Below the pieces are notes generated by a model. That model saw nothing but the letters and a program-made list of their open reading frames with translations, was not told where the DNA came from and searched no databases. From contig NC_060020.1 of NCBI RefSeq assembly GCF_021134715.1, positions 4,774,001 to 4,838,000 on the forward strand: a stretch of 64,000 nt of DNA, given 5' to 3'. Of the stretch, positions 36,837 to 50,450 are shown in pieces (the stretch's first letter is position 1; each line of letters opens with the position of its first letter). A program made the position numbers and the translations under genes. The DNA is from Daphnia pulex (Eukaryota; Arthropoda; Branchiopoda; Diplostraca; Daphniidae).

Positions 36837-39800
36837 TAAGATCCGCTTTTATAATCGCTTGGCTATTAGATCTATCGGGACCCACACAGTACACTGGGTC
36901 CCAGGTGAAAAACTTTCATTGCGTCTCTCAATCGACAGGAAATTCGATAGAACATTTTTGTTTGTTGCAAGTCTCATAATAGAAAAGAAGAAACAGCTGA
37001 TTGTGTGTGTGGCGCAATCAACCGTCTACTTTTTTGTCAAGTGGCATTTTGTTTGTTTTCGGGTAGAGACCCTGGGCCACACACGATCGACTCCTGATAA
37101 CTCTGCCGCCTTGATATCATTTGAAAACCGACGTTCGTGTCAGCCTGTTTTTGTTGTTTAGAGTGGGGAAAACGAGTTCCATTTTCTGTTGAATTTTTTC
37201 TTGTTACGTTCACTGATTCTGTTGGCCGGATCCATCCGGACTCGACCACCTTATTTTGACGTGTCGCTGCATTTTCCTTTGTTTTCTCCCCCCTTCATTT
37301 TTATATGGAGTCGTACACACGACACGATAGTCTACATTTCGCGTGAAGCTCGGGCCATTGCCGTGAATTAATGAGAGAATAATAGTCAGAGCTAGAGAGA
37401 GAAAAAAGAATGAAGAAGAGGAGAAGGCGTGTAATTATTGACATCCGCCTCGCCCGTTCCCCGTCATCCACACACCGGCAGCCAGTAGTAGTAAGTAGCT
37501 TAGGAAATCTCGGGCGAATAAATAAAAACAACAACCCAAAAGTGAGGAAGAAGAAGAAACGAATAAAAAGACACGCAAACACGAAAAGAGGAACCAAAAG
37601 GAGAAATTTGATTGAGGGAAAAAACAAAAACTGACTGGACAAAGTGGGACAACAACCGACAACAACAACATCTCGTATTGGATAAGCCGAAAAACAAGAT
37701 TACGGGAGAGCCCCCAAATAGTTTCATAAATTAAATTCTACATTTTCTTCTATTAATAGAAAAACAAAATTTTCCTTTTTACGTAATGATGGAATAGTCG
37801 AAAAAAAAGGCTCAATTGTCTACCCAAAGAGAGAAAGAAAAAAGTAGGTAGTACAGTGTGTGTATAGGGCCATTGTCGCCCGGCACTGGAAATCCGAGGA
37901 GATCCCATTCCGGTCGGAATAAAAAAGAAAGAAAACTGGGAGGAGGAGCTGACATCAAAAACCAGTTGAAAGGAGCCAGCCAAAAGGAACAGGGTTCCCG
38001 AGTTTCTTCTTAGCTTCAACGTCTAGGGGAGACTAGGAATGAGGTGATGGGTGGGTTGCAATTGCTATAAGGAGGGCGGCCCTATAACACAAGGAATTTG
38101 ATTTTATATTTTCTCTCCCGTTTTTCTTTCTTTTTCACTTGTCATACGAGATCTGCGTCGTTACACGTTGTCATGCCCCCCTTTAAACTCCCCCCACTGG
38201 GCTGGATTTTTGCATTTACAAATCCTCCTCCTCCCACCATAGAAAATAATAAACGGACGCGTTAAATGCGGTCGCCATTTGATACTCTTACCTGGTGAGG
38301 ACAGGTGAGGTTGCTCATCAAACGTCACACACACACAACAAAGACGAGCTGTTGTTGTTTGTGTACGTCAGTTGTTTTTCCTCTTAAAAAAAAAAACTTT
38401 GTCCAAGTTGTCCGGGACCGACCGTAGATGTCGGGCGATTCGTTCACAAAAAAAAAGTGGGTGGTTGGGTGGTGGTATAGAAATGAACGAAAGGAGAAAA
38501 AGAAGATGATGATGGGAGAGAGAAAGAGAGAGAGAAAAATACAAGGGAGAGGTTGAGCGCAGCCGTCACCGTTTCGGTCACGAATTCACGTCGCGCACTC
38601 ACACACACACACACACACGCAAACTCAACGTGTGTGTGAGTGAGTGTTTTTGTTGTTGTGTGTCGACCGGCGCTGATGGGGCGCCCATCATAGAAGCTCT
38701 AAGAGAGAACAAGAAAGGAGAGACTCAATGGCGTCGTCTGTTTTCGATACGCAATTTCTTTTTCTCTCTTATAAATAATATTAAAAATCAGCTGATTTGA
38801 TTTTTAATGCAGATAGATAGAGATTATTTTTTGAAAATAATAATAAAGTCTTGTCGTGATGTTTTTCTTTTCTTTTCTTTCCGATTTGAACTGACATTCA
38901 ACAAAACGGGTCCTGTGGCTCAATACCGTTACTGATTCCGTAATGTCCGGGCACTCGTTTTCTCCTTTTTCTGGGGCCACAACAACAACAACAACAACAA
39001 CATCACGCATATAATATACACACACGCCATGGCGGACATTATTTCGCTGTGTATTTTCCGCAGCGTTAACCGTTTTCCATCGGCCATTTTTGATTTGATT
39101 TACCGTTTTCGTACCTGTTAGCTCTTTCAGTTATTTCTGGATTTCGTTTACTTTTTTTCGGGGTTTTTTTTATACACACACGTCAGTTTACTAGAGCAAA
39201 AAACGTCAGAAATCTGTTTATTTGTTTGTAGTTTTCCTTGTAAAATGATTTGCGCTTCCGCGGGAAAATACGACGCAACACATTTATCGTGTGGGCCTTT
39301 TTTCAAAAATATCCGGAGATGGGGGTCAGACTTTGATTACATTTCCCCTCCGTTTTTTTTTTTAAATCTATTTATTAAAAATAATAAAAACGAATCCCGA
39401 AAAAGCAAAAAAAACAAAATCTCCGCCAGTAATTACCACGTCCTCTTCCTCCCACCCCCCGCCCTCCATTTGCGTTCGAGTCGTTTTTTCTTTTTCTTGT
39501 TTTGAGGTTGAACAATTTTTCTTTTCTTTGCGAGCGTCCAGCGGAGCGTTTCAATGGGAAAACCGTCGAGACGTTTAGTCACCCCACACGTCTATCCGAA
39601 CGAACCGACGCTGTGTATATAAAAATACACCTTATAGCAGCAGCGCGGGAGAGTTGAAGAGAGAAAAGATAGGACGGATGATGGGAGAGATACATACGAG
39701 AGAAAAAAGAGGCAAGCAAAAAATAAAAAAGCCCAACTGCTAAAACCAGGCCAAACAACAAGAAAGAAAGAGAAGTGGAGCTTTACGGACGGTGAGTGAA

Positions 39801-42800
39801 GAGAGAAAGGTTCATTGCTCCCCTTTATTCTTCTTTTATACAAACGGCAGCGTGCTGCACGGACTTTCACGAATTTTTTTTTTTTTTTCGGGAGGGAAGG
39901 GGGGGCTGTTCTCTTTTTCATTTCTTCCTTCCTTCACGTTTTGTTTCATTTCCTCTCTCTCTCTCTCGACTTGTTTTTTGTTGAGATTCTAGACACAATT
40001 TCCAAACGGGAATTTTTTTCTTATTTCGACGCCAGCGAACGAAATGATTCATCCGACGCGAGCCCTCGAGGCGTCCGTCTTCAACTTTTTTTTATTTTAT
40101 TATTTTTCGCATCTTAAAAGAAAAACTCACGACGTCTGAACTAGCGGACGTAGACAGGGCAGACAACACGGTGTGCTACACGCGCAGCGATCCGTGTGTG
40201 TGTTTTCCCTCCGGTTTGTTTTCCATCATCATCCATCGTCCGCTTTTGTAACGAGATCCGCGCGCCGGCATATCAGCTCCTCCTCGTGCGCCCAGGTGCC
40301 CCACACACAAGGAAACGGGGAGTGGGAAATCATGGAGAAATCAAAAAGAAGAAGAAGAAGGCAGGCCATGAACAACACGATCTATGACATCATCAACCAA
40401 CGCGCACCGCAACCAAAAAATATTATTCTTTAAAAAACCAAAGAGTCCATCAAGTTCATTCGACGGGGCTGGGCCCTTTTTTTTTTGTCTTTTTTGGGCT
40501 GGGCTGACCTGTCCGATGAGAATTTTTTGTTTTTTTTTGGTTGGCCTTTTTCCCAACACGACTGGCGGTCTGCCGCTTTCTAGGAAAAACAACCCAAAAA
40601 ATTCATGAAAATTTCCGTTTTTGAAAAAATTCAAATTTCCCGCTGAAAATAAATAAATTTGAAAATTTCATTTGAACGATAAATAAATATCGAGTCGATA
40701 GATTTTCTGGTCTCCACGGTGAAATAAATAAAAAAAAGACGATCGGTTTGTTCAACACTCTTGCGCGATAATCTATTTTGGTTGTTTGGTGCGTATACAT
40801 AAAAGAGCGCCGATTGATCGATCGCTCTCCCTCCTATCAAACAGGTTCTTCTTCTCTCTTGTTCCCAAGTTTCACGCCATCACAGTCATCCGTTGACTTT
40901 CTCGTCCTCCGACGTGGTTGTTGTACAACAACAACTCGTTAGTCACCTCAATCAACCGCCTTTTATTTTTGACGTCCACCATCTCCCCCAGAATAAAATT
41001 TCCAAACGAATTTAAAATTAATCCCGCTACTATTCATTATTATTATAATGTTTTTTGGTCCGGGATTATTTTATTGTTTAGTCATTTCCCTTGTTGGTTG
41101 TGTCGTTGTCGCCCATCCGGCGACGTGACGTCACCGAGCGTCAAACGTACAACAACAACAAGATGCGACGTAACTTAGACGAGGCGCTTGTGTGATAGGT
41201 GACGTGCGGTAACTAAGAAGCCAACAACCCAACGAGAGAAAAGGAGGCCGTTATCTTGCCGACCTGCCCGGCACGGAGAGAGAAACTCTCTCACGCAACT
41301 TCTTCTTCTTTTTTAAATAAAAGAAAAAAGAAAAACTTTTTTTCTCTTCTCTTCTTTTCCTGGGTGGATGTACACGGACGTTTTTGTTGTGGCAACGGGC
41401 AATGTGTTGTGTGTGTGTGTGTGCTGGGCAGCCGTCAACCCAACGGTGACGACCTCGCACCGTTCATAGGTTATTAGAACTTTCTATATGAGCGGGCGGG
41501 ATGGCCGCCGGCGGCGGCGGCGGCGTATCACGGAATAATGTTAAGTACAACTCGCATACGAACCAAGTGGCGGAATCAATAAAATACCACCGCCGCTGGA
41601 TTAGTCTCAGAACGTAGACTAGGCGCTCGAGTCAATTCGTTTATATGTAGATATTATATTATCCGACCGGAATCAACTGTTCACAAAAAAAGAGAGAGGG
41701 GGGGAATTTATGTATAACAAGCGGCTGACCTTATTCCGTCCGGAAGTTGTCGTTGTCATAACGGAGAGAGGCATATCCGTCATCATCTTTAGAGTTAACA
41801 AAGAAGAAAGACACGCGAAAGCAGCATTTAATATCATATTCTTGTTTAAAAAATAAAGGAAATAGAAGAAGAAGAACGATTGAGGGGGGTCGGGCGGCTA
41901 AAAGATCGGGATGGAATTTTCACGCCGAACGTGAACCGCTGCTGTTGTGTGGTCATTTGAACTTTTTTCTCTCTCTCTGCTTTCCCTTTTTTTCTTTTTC
42001 TTTTTTTTTTGTTTTCCCCTTGTGTATACGTTGAGACATCTTGCCCTTCTACTCCCGCGGGCGTCAAGTGCGACGTGCTGGCGTCATCGATCCAAAAAGG
42101 GAAAACCCAACCCACTCCCGCCCGCGTTTGCTCTCGGCTTTGGACGATATGAGACGCGCACAGACAGACACACAAGCGCAAAATTGTGTGTCTGTCGCTG
42201 GACAGTCCCGGGGACAGTTGAAAGGAGGAGGAAGGGGGGATGGAAACAGCCAAGAATCACGCGGGAACAATTGGGGCGTCGCGCTTGTTTGAAGTATATC
42301 AAGCGGGTTGGGTGGGTGGTTGAGAGAGGGTTCGCCCAGCATCTCTATGTATATTCCACGCATAGTTTCTTTTTTCTCTCTGTGCTGCTGTGTGGCATCC
42401 GCACTGGATGAAGACGTCGTCTCCCTCATCCACTCCAGCGAGTAGATTCTCTCTTCCCCCTTCCTTTTGCCACACATGTCCTTCCGCCTCCGCCCCTCTC
42501 AACTGTCATCATGCATATTTGATTTGAATTGTTGTACTGGAATACGAATACAGTGGCCGACGACAATGGACGTCGTCCAGCTTTTGGGCTGCTGCTGGTG
42601 CTGGTTATTCCGGCCGGAGCAATAAGAAGTGGCCAGCGGCCGTGTGAGGTCCGGGCTCTTTATGTCGGGAAAGAGCAGAGCAGAGCAGAGCCGGAGGAGT
42701 CGGCAACTATTTGATCGATAGCGTCGTGACAGAAGGAGAGAGAGAGACGAGTATAACGCGCCCGGGATGAAACCCCCTCACCGGAATATAACGATCGTGT

Positions 42801-45800
42801 CTGTGTGGTTGTCTCTTGTCTTTCTTTTCTTTTTTCTTTTCTTATTTTTCATCGGAGTTTATAACCGACGCCACCGTGACACACGGTCGTATCTTGCCAG
42901 TGGTTATCTGCTGGTGGGTCTCGAATATGTTGCGAGTCCATCAAATTTATTTTCCCCCAAAAAATCTAAAAGAAGATGAAGATAATGTAAATCAAGTCGT
43001 CGTTTATTAGTCGGTTGTTGTTGTTGTTGCGAGAGTGGAGCACGCCGTGTGTGTGTCGTCCCGAACGCAGCCGCAAGGTCGCGTCTACCACCACCACCAC
43101 CCCAGACGCGGGTGATTCTTTTTCCTCCCCTTGATGGCCTCCTCCTCCTCCGCTTCTGGCGCTCTTCTTCTTCTTCTTTTTCTCTCGTTTAGTTGCTAGG
43201 TCCGATGAAATCGATGTGTCCCTGCGTGAGTGTGTGTACACACTCTTCTCTTTTCCTTTTATTTTTCGTTCCTTTTTTCTTTTCTTCTTTTCTTTTTTTT
43301 GTCCCGCAACTGCTTCGCCTTTACCGCGACCTCTCCGTGGAAACGACCCACGCGCGCACAACCACTCACAACATTCAATATATCCCCCCCCCAACCACCC
43401 CACCACCCTATATAGCTTGGCCCCCTTTTTTTTTGTTCCCCCGTTTCCTTATGGACTGGCACCCCCGTCTGCTATCTGGTCGACAATGAACGACGACGCT
43501 GGTGCTCCCATTCCCACCGACGCCGCCGCCCCCCCCCCTCAAAACCCCACCAGCTATACCACCACCAGGCTCCCCCTTTTTTTTCCCGCTGCGTTCGTCT
43601 GCTCCGGTGATGCAGCAGCCCGCCGCCCTCCATCAAAAGGAAAAAAATAAAAAAAAATAAAAGTACAACCAGAAGAAAAAAAGACGACGACGTCAGACGT
43701 CGCGGGAGCGCACGCCATCTTGGCTGCCGCATCATCAAGGGAGAAAAGAAAAAAAAGTCGGCTCGTCTTCGTGAAAGAAATCAATAAGAAAGGAGGGGAT
43801 AAAAAGGAAAAAGTTGGCAACATTGTTGCGTGCCGTATCGAATGACTGTATATATACGCCGCCGTATGGTAACGCACATTCCCGTACACGGAACCCTCCT
43901 TCCCAGTTAAACAAGTTCCTCTTTTGTTTTTGTGTTGCGCCAGCGCCATGGCGGCAAATTTGAACCGGGAAAAAACTGGAAATTTTTATTTTTTTGAAAA
44001 AAGAAGAAAAAGATTCTGGTCTGACCCGTATGGAAAAGAAAAACGAAATGATGATGGCTTAAAGCCGGATATAGTCTCTTCTCTCTAGCGAAAAAAAGAA
44101 CATCAAACAAACGCAAACACCTGGGTCGTGAATATATTAGGGCTAACCGCTAGACGCGCGCGCAACCCGCTCGCACCCATCATACATAATAATATGATTG
44201 GTATTTTTTGGTATTTTATTATTTTCTTCTTCTTCTTTCCTTGAAATGAAAACAAGGAACCAAAAAGGACATTGTACGTTTCTGCCCAGGCTCACGTGTG
44301 TGGAAGAATCTTTTTTTAAAAATAATAAAGAAGAAAAAGAAAAAGGTAGGGACGAACGAACGAAAGGTGAAAAGAGAAAAAAAGAATTCCTGAGATACTT
44401 GTCGATCCTATGGGGTTTTCTTTCTTTTCTTTCTGTTGGTCTCCATCTGAATGTGTTAAACTTGTGATGGAGAGAAAGAAAGAAAGAAGATGATGAAGAT
44501 GGAGGTTTTTTTTCTTCTCGAAAAATGTTTACATTCGAAATAAGAAAGAAAAAAGGGAGGACCGCACGACGGGAGTCGAGGAATTCTCTCTCCCGCCGAC
44601 CCGCGGCCGAGGGGTTAGACATAGCCTATGCACATGCATAACATCCCAACCTTTACGTTCTATTATGTGAAGGTTTGAACTCTCTTTTCTTTCTATTCTT
44701 CTTCTTCTTTTAAATCAAGAAAATGTTGTGATTTTTCGGTTCGCCCCTCGAACGAAATGTGAAATTTATTCGTTGAGAGATGAAGAACATGAACGAAGCG
44801 ACAAGAAAAAAATATTTTTAGTTTTGGGGGGGTTCGGGAGAATACGGCGCCTTTGCCTCTCTATTATGTCGGGTAGTACTAGTCAATCTGGTGCGGGAGT
44901 TGCGGGAGCTACTCGCATCATCCCTGGCGAAAGAAAATGAGGGAAAAAAAAAGTCGAGTTGCCGGGTGAGAGGAGGAGGAATCGGCGGGTATTGATCTGC
45001 GCCTCGGTCGACCCCAAAGTCAGCGCAGATGGACATCATAACCTCTCTCTCTCTCTCTCCCCTTCATCTCTCTACTCTCCTCTCTATTTGGCTTTAGTGC
45101 TCTATATTTATATTATATAGAAGAGAGAGAGTAGATAGATAGAGTGTAGAACCCCACCCATCCATCCGACGAACCCATTTTCTCCCTCTGTTGTGTGTGT
45201 TTGTCCCCCCTCCTCCTCTTGTGTGTGTGTTGGTCTCTGGCAATTGATCAGCGGCAATAATGAACCGCCCATCAACCCCCCTCTTGCGCGCCTCCTTTTC
45301 TCATCTCACGGAGCTACACGCGAGAGCATAAGCTGCCGCCGTCGCCTCCCAATCCTCCCCCCACCCATTTTCTCCCGGTGTCTCTCAATAGCTCCCGACC
45401 GATCGATACCGAAAAACACATCACCTCTCTCTCTCTCTCCCATACACACACACTCGATATAATATAGAGGCTCCTCCTCCTACTGCTCTCAGTTAACTCT
45501 TTCTCTCTCTGATTAACTCTCACTCTATTGTATACATACATATACTTTTAGTCGATTTAAAAAGGGGGAAAAAATCGCACGCCTTTTGTTTTTCTTGGAC
45601 CCGCCCATCTCCGGTCAGGACTAATTAATACCATCAAGATTGATCCATCGATCTTGTTCATCAATGTCGCCCACTCCCTTCTTCTTCTTCTTATTTTTAT
45701 TCGCCTTGGTGTTTGGCCTCTCGGTGTCGCAGGAATAAAAGAAATCTCTTTTCTCCTTCTTTTACTGGGAAGTAGAAAAATCGGCCCAGGGATTAGAGGG

Positions 45801-46059
45801 ACAGGAAGATCCCGCGTGACTTGCAGACGGGGGGAGAGAAAAGTAAAAAAAAAAGTGAAGTCTATTCTCTCATCAAGAGGAGTAGCGGCCACATCAGGAG
45901 CCGAATGAAAAAAAAAGAAAAACAGGAGGCCCGCCCATTTTAGCCCAGATTCTACCCCACCCACCCATGTCCTCCACCCACTTTGCACGCACTTTGCGTC
46001 CAGGGTCTTCCCTATCGTTTGCCATTGGTCTTTTCACCGTGCGACTAAAGCGCCGTACT

Positions 46060-46076
46060 GTACACTACTAGTGTAC
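46060..46076. repeat. Perfect short inverted repeat
   Basis: GTACACTA and TAGTGTAC arms are separated by one base. Too short to assign a function. Confidence 0.6.
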
Positions 46077-48278
46077 TACATATATATATTTATATGCTGT
46101 TTCTCCTTCTCTCTCTGTGTGTGTTTGTCGGGAGTCCGCGGGATTGATCCACCAGTTTCAATGTTCTCCCCCTCCACCATTCCCCCCCCCCCCCTGGGCT
46201 GTCCTCAAAGAGAGAGAGAGAAAAGGGATACACACAAGTCTTTTGTGTGTGTATATATATGTGGAGTAAGTAGTATAGTGTAGTAGTAGTGTACGTGTGA
46301 CGCAGTCTCTTTATTGATTCGGCGCAAGGAGAGAAAAAGGGCAGTGGGTGGGTAGTGGCCCAGGAGGTGGGTATACAGCGGGATTGATATACACACACAT
46401 CGGGACATATAGGGCGCTGCTGTGTGGGAGGCACCCCGGCCTATAATATAATATCTAACGTCATATCAAATACAATATAGCTTCTAGACAACAGCCGTGC
46501 TATATGTGGCGGCCACTGCACTGCACACGGCCGCCGCTTTTATTTGGCTCAATCTCAGCAGCTCCCCCCAGTTGTCAACGCTCGTTTCCTTCTTTTTCTC
46601 TTAGACTATTGGGCGACACACACGGAGATAAGAGTCCTGGGCGACGCTCTTTATTATAATCAAGAGAATAGGCCGAGGGGGTGAGAGTATTATGGCGCAT
46701 TGATGAAACGGAGCAAACAACAAGAGTAGGCTCACGCCAACAACAACAATGCGCAGTCAGTTATTGCATAACTCTCGAGTATTTTTATTTCTCAAAAAAT
46801 AAAACAAATTTAGTCGTCGTCTTGGCTCTTGTCGTTTAGCGTATCGTCGAGTGACGTCAGCCGCATAACCGGATAAAAAAAGAAAAAAAAAACTCCCGAA
46901 AAAGGAATAAAGGAAAACAAAAAATATTTAAAAGAATAAAGAAGTGGAGATGGTAGTAGGTGGGGAGGCCGCCGCTCAGCAGCATCCAATATGTACCCTC
47001 CAAAACAACCGGAGCCAGCTCGGATGCCACCATCTTTTTTTTTATTTTAAATATTTTTTTTTATTCCTCAATGTCAGAGTGAAGTTCGCCTGCGAGTTCG
47101 ACCCTGAAAAACCAAACAAAACAGGGAGGGAACGGGTGGGGCGGCAGTGGGTGGGTTTAATCTCAAACGGCGCTCCATAGATACGAACGAGAGTCAATTC
47201 AGTTTTTTCTTCTAGAGAAAAAAGTTTTTATTTTTTTTTTGTGTTCAACCAAACTTCTGGGAATATAATCTCGGAGAACAAGGACGAACACGTAAGAAAA
47301 AGAGAGAGAGACGATGAGCATTGAATAAGAATGTAACCAAAAAAGATATGAATCCATTCCGCTTTTCCGTATTTTCTTTTGATTAACCCAAAAGAAAAAT
47401 TCGAAATTTCGTCATTTCTTTTGAAATTCGATGAGTTGGGATAGGGTGGACTTCCTGGCCTTTTCACGCTGCGGTTTTTTTTTTCTTCTTCTTCTTCAAA
47501 AGACTTTAGATTCTCATTCCGCACCGGCTGTTGGCGATGCCGTAGGAAAAATAAATAAACTCCGGGAGGAAAAAAGAAGAAATAAAAAAGAAATGAATAT
47601 CAGTTGGAATAAAAGGAGAGAGAGAGAGACGGACTGTAGTGTGCCCGTCTTGTGTAGAGATAAGGTGAGAAGACCTTGAGCCCGTGCCAAAATGTTTAAA
47701 TGCAAGGCGGACGCGGGACTGCGGACGGCCGGCTCTCTCTCCCCCTATTCAAACACACGATTGAGCCTTTAGCTCCTCCTCCTATGGTATGGTATTTCAC
47801 CTAGAGTTGCTGGGGACCTTTAAATATTTTAAATAAAGTGAGTAGCAGCTATATAGTCTGTAGAGTTTTTATGGACTCCTGGCCGGCCTCCACACTCACT
47901 TCACAAGATAGAAGAAAAACAAAATATAGTTTCAGGTGTTTTTTGGTATTTTTTGTTTTTACGTCACTGAGATTTCTGATGGTAGTTGTTGGCCCTTTCT
48001 CTTATTTCGCCTTTCGGGGTTCTATATTTACCATTCTGCATTTCTCCGAGTTTTTCTGCTCTGATTTTTTTCTTTTTTTCTTTTTGTACTTTTTTTTATT
48101 TTATTTTTTCTCACTTTTTTTTTGCTTGGCTTCCTGCGATATTATTTATGACCCGCCCAGATAAAACCGAGCCAGAATCTCCTTTTTTTAATTTTTCAAC
48201 CCCCCAACAACAAAAAGTATTTTTTTTTTTAGCAGAATAAAATAGAAAAGGTGGTCAGTGCGCGGGCGCGGAAGGTGT

Positions 48279-48286
48279 TATATAAG
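48279..48286 (+). promoter_or_regulatory. TATA box candidate (TATATAAG)
   Basis: TATATAAG sits directly after a GC-rich patch (GCGCGGGCGCGG) and before non-repetitive sequence, a layout typical of a core promoter. A start near 48309 would be expected. No coding exon was linked to it. Confidence 0.3.
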
Positions 48287-49271
48287 GGCTCGTCCTAATT
48301 TGGTTGGTACGTGCGGTGGCGCGCTTTTTCAAATCAAAATTCCAGCCGAGTTCATCTAGACGAAAGAGTTAGACATTAGAGAAATCAAATGTAACCGCGC
48401 ACATATACACCAAGTAGAAACGAGCCTTATAAAGACACAGGCAACTCGCCCCCGTCTGTCTGCGTTCCTCTTCTCTGCGGGGCGAGGGCAGCGCCACCGT
48501 CGTCCAGCATCTACATACTACAACAACAACGCAGCAATTCTCGAAATATAGAAACAAGAAAAGAAAAAAAAATCAACAAGTTGCTTCTTCTTCTTCTTCT
48601 TCTTATCCATCAGACATTTTTCCTCTCCGCCTTTTTTCTCCTCCGAGAAAAAATATGTATTATTATTATTGTAGGTAGAGATACACACACAAGGATGGAG
48701 GCCAGCTCAGTACTCTTCTAGATACTTACTTTATATGTATATTATATACACACACAGACAGACACACTGCGGTGGTTTGTGTTCTTGACCGCTGCTGTTG
48801 TGATGACACGATAAGAACTCGGCTTCCTTCTCTCTCTTTCACACACACACACTGGTATCGCTCCCGGCTGTTTTCCTATTCCTTTCTTTCACGTTCCATC
48901 GTTCGTTCGTTCGTTTTTTTTGACGTTTTTTTTTCTTTTCAAAGGAATGAAAATGTGTGTGTATATTAAAAAAATACCTACCTGCAGGTCCTTAATAGGA
49001 ACTCTTCTTTCTCTCTCTCTCTCTCTTGTGGCTACACGCGTATAATTTTTCGACTTTCATGGAAGAAAGAAGAAGAAGAAACCGTGAAAGAGAAGAAAAG
49101 CTCAGAGAAAAAAAAACAAAAATTAAGCAGCAACACACAGCCTTAATGTCATCGTTTACTCTCGAGTGAACACGGACGTTCAAAGCCCATCAGCTCTTTT
49201 TTTTTTTCGCTTCTCTTGTTCTATTACCTGTAACATATCCACCGCGATCCTGCGGTGTCCATTACACCCGC

Positions 49272-49278
49272 TATAAAA
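49272..49278 (+). promoter_or_regulatory. TATA box candidate (TATAAAA)
   Basis: TATAAAA lies 115 bases before the ATG of a 69-codon frame, in non-repetitive sequence. Confidence 0.25.
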
Positions 49279-49392
49279 CATTCGTCGACGCATTTCCACC
49301 TTTTCACCGCGATGAAATTTCCCCATAATTATTAATAGCCTGGACTTTTTTATTTTGTTGAATTAATTTTTATAATTTGATTATATCTCAAA

Positions 49393-49602
49393 ATGTCTCA
49401 TTTTGGGTGTGGCGACTCTGGAAAAATGAGCAAAGAGATGTCGGTGAGGTACGCCGTTGAGCGCCGATATGGAAATGATGACTTTCTCAATCACGCTGAT
49501 AGATGGGCTCGAGTGAGAGGCAATCGAACGATTGAGGCGGTTAGTGGCGGTAGCCTATCGGTTCTATATCGAAATGGAGGGCGAGTTTGCGTTGGCAGCT
49601 GA
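49393..49602 (+). CDS. Possible small gene or first exon, unknown product
   Basis: ATG in a good context (CTCAAAATG) opens a 69-codon frame ending in TGA. The product is mixed and not low-complexity, unlike nearly all other frames in this part; it begins MSHFGCGDSGKMSKEMSVRY. A donor-like ATGTCG|GTGAGG sits at 49442-49447, so the frame could instead be a 17-codon first exon. A TATA box candidate is at 49272. I recognise no domain, no signal peptide and no membrane segment. It may be chance. Confidence 0.25.
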   Translation: MSHFGCGDSGKMSKEMSVRYAVERRYGNDDFLNHADRWARVRGNRTIEAVSGGSLSVLYRNGGRVCVGS

Positions 49603-50066
49603 TTGCTAATCTTTCAACTCTTTCTCTTTTTTTTGTTTTTTAATTTTTCGTTGGTGGAAATTCATTAGCCGCTTTTGCCTCATCGTATCGAGGTCAAACC
49701 TTTTTTTTAATCAGTTGAAAAATAACGAAACGAACTGCGCGCAACCAGTAGCGAACGATATCAATTTTTTCTCTCCCCTTGATGAAATTGAATTTCTTTT
49801 TTAAGTTTCTTCGACTGCCCAGTCGCCGCTGATGGACTGGTTAGATAACAATCCGTGAAAATATACTCACGACGTTTCTCTTTTTTTTTTTCTTCACGTC
49901 TCCGATCTGCACGCAAACGGCAGAGAAAATCACGAAATAATAACGTAACGTCGTTTAATGAATTTCAAGTCTTGCGTCATCGATATTCTACATCAATAAA
50001 ATTTATCTATTCATTTTTTTGTGTGTGTGTGTGTGTAACACAACGCGGTTTTATTTTCTTTTCAAG

Positions 50067-50261
50067 GTGTCGTCACATGTCCGTTTCTTTTCGATTTCGA
50101 TTGTGTTATTCATTTTATTTGGTATGCATTTAGCATCGGCACAGGTGCGTAACGGTCAGCCGGGAAAAACCTTTCTCTCAAAAACATTCAATCCGACTCT
50201 GCTCCCACCTGTCCATACATCCACTCAAGGTTGTACCACCTCCCTTCCACCCGAAAAATAA
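50067..50261 (+). CDS. Possible secreted-peptide exon, unknown product
   Basis: A strong acceptor (TTTTATTTTCTTTTCAAG, ending 50066) opens a frame of 64 codons ending in TAA. Residues 7-26 read like a signal peptide core (FSISIVLFILFGMHLASAQ, small residues before the likely cut). A hydrophilic 38-residue tail with one Cys and several Pro follows. A donor-like CAG|GTGCGT at 50145 falls exactly after the putative cut site, so the frame may be a signal-peptide exon. The only in-frame ATG (50124) is inside the hydrophobic part, so the true start would be in an upstream exon that I could not find. Function unknown. Confidence 0.25.
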   Translation: MSSHVRFFSISIVLFILFGMHLASAQVRNGQPGKTFLSKTFNPTLLPPVHTSTQGCTTSLPPEK

Positions 50262-50450
50262 TAATAACAACCAAAAAAAGTAAATCCGCTACTTGTTACA
50301 TACGCACAAAAGCATATCAATACAATGTCGATATCGCAATTTATTCGTGTAGCCGTTGGTTTTGCCATTGAATCCGGGCGCAATCAGCCTGACTGGCTTC
50401 TGTTATAACAATCATATCCGTCTCTACGCTGGCCCACTAATAAAATATAT

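Larger units (their letters stand above)
36837..49260. other. No recognised gene; possibly a long first intron of the ZMIZ gene
   Basis: AT-rich and repeat-rich DNA with CA runs (38599-38618), GGC (41508-41525), and TC and GA tracts. Short ATG frames in good contexts occur at 39029-39121 (30 residues) and 43948-44088 (46 residues) but have no known family. A TATA octamer lies at 48279. Confidence 0.5.
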
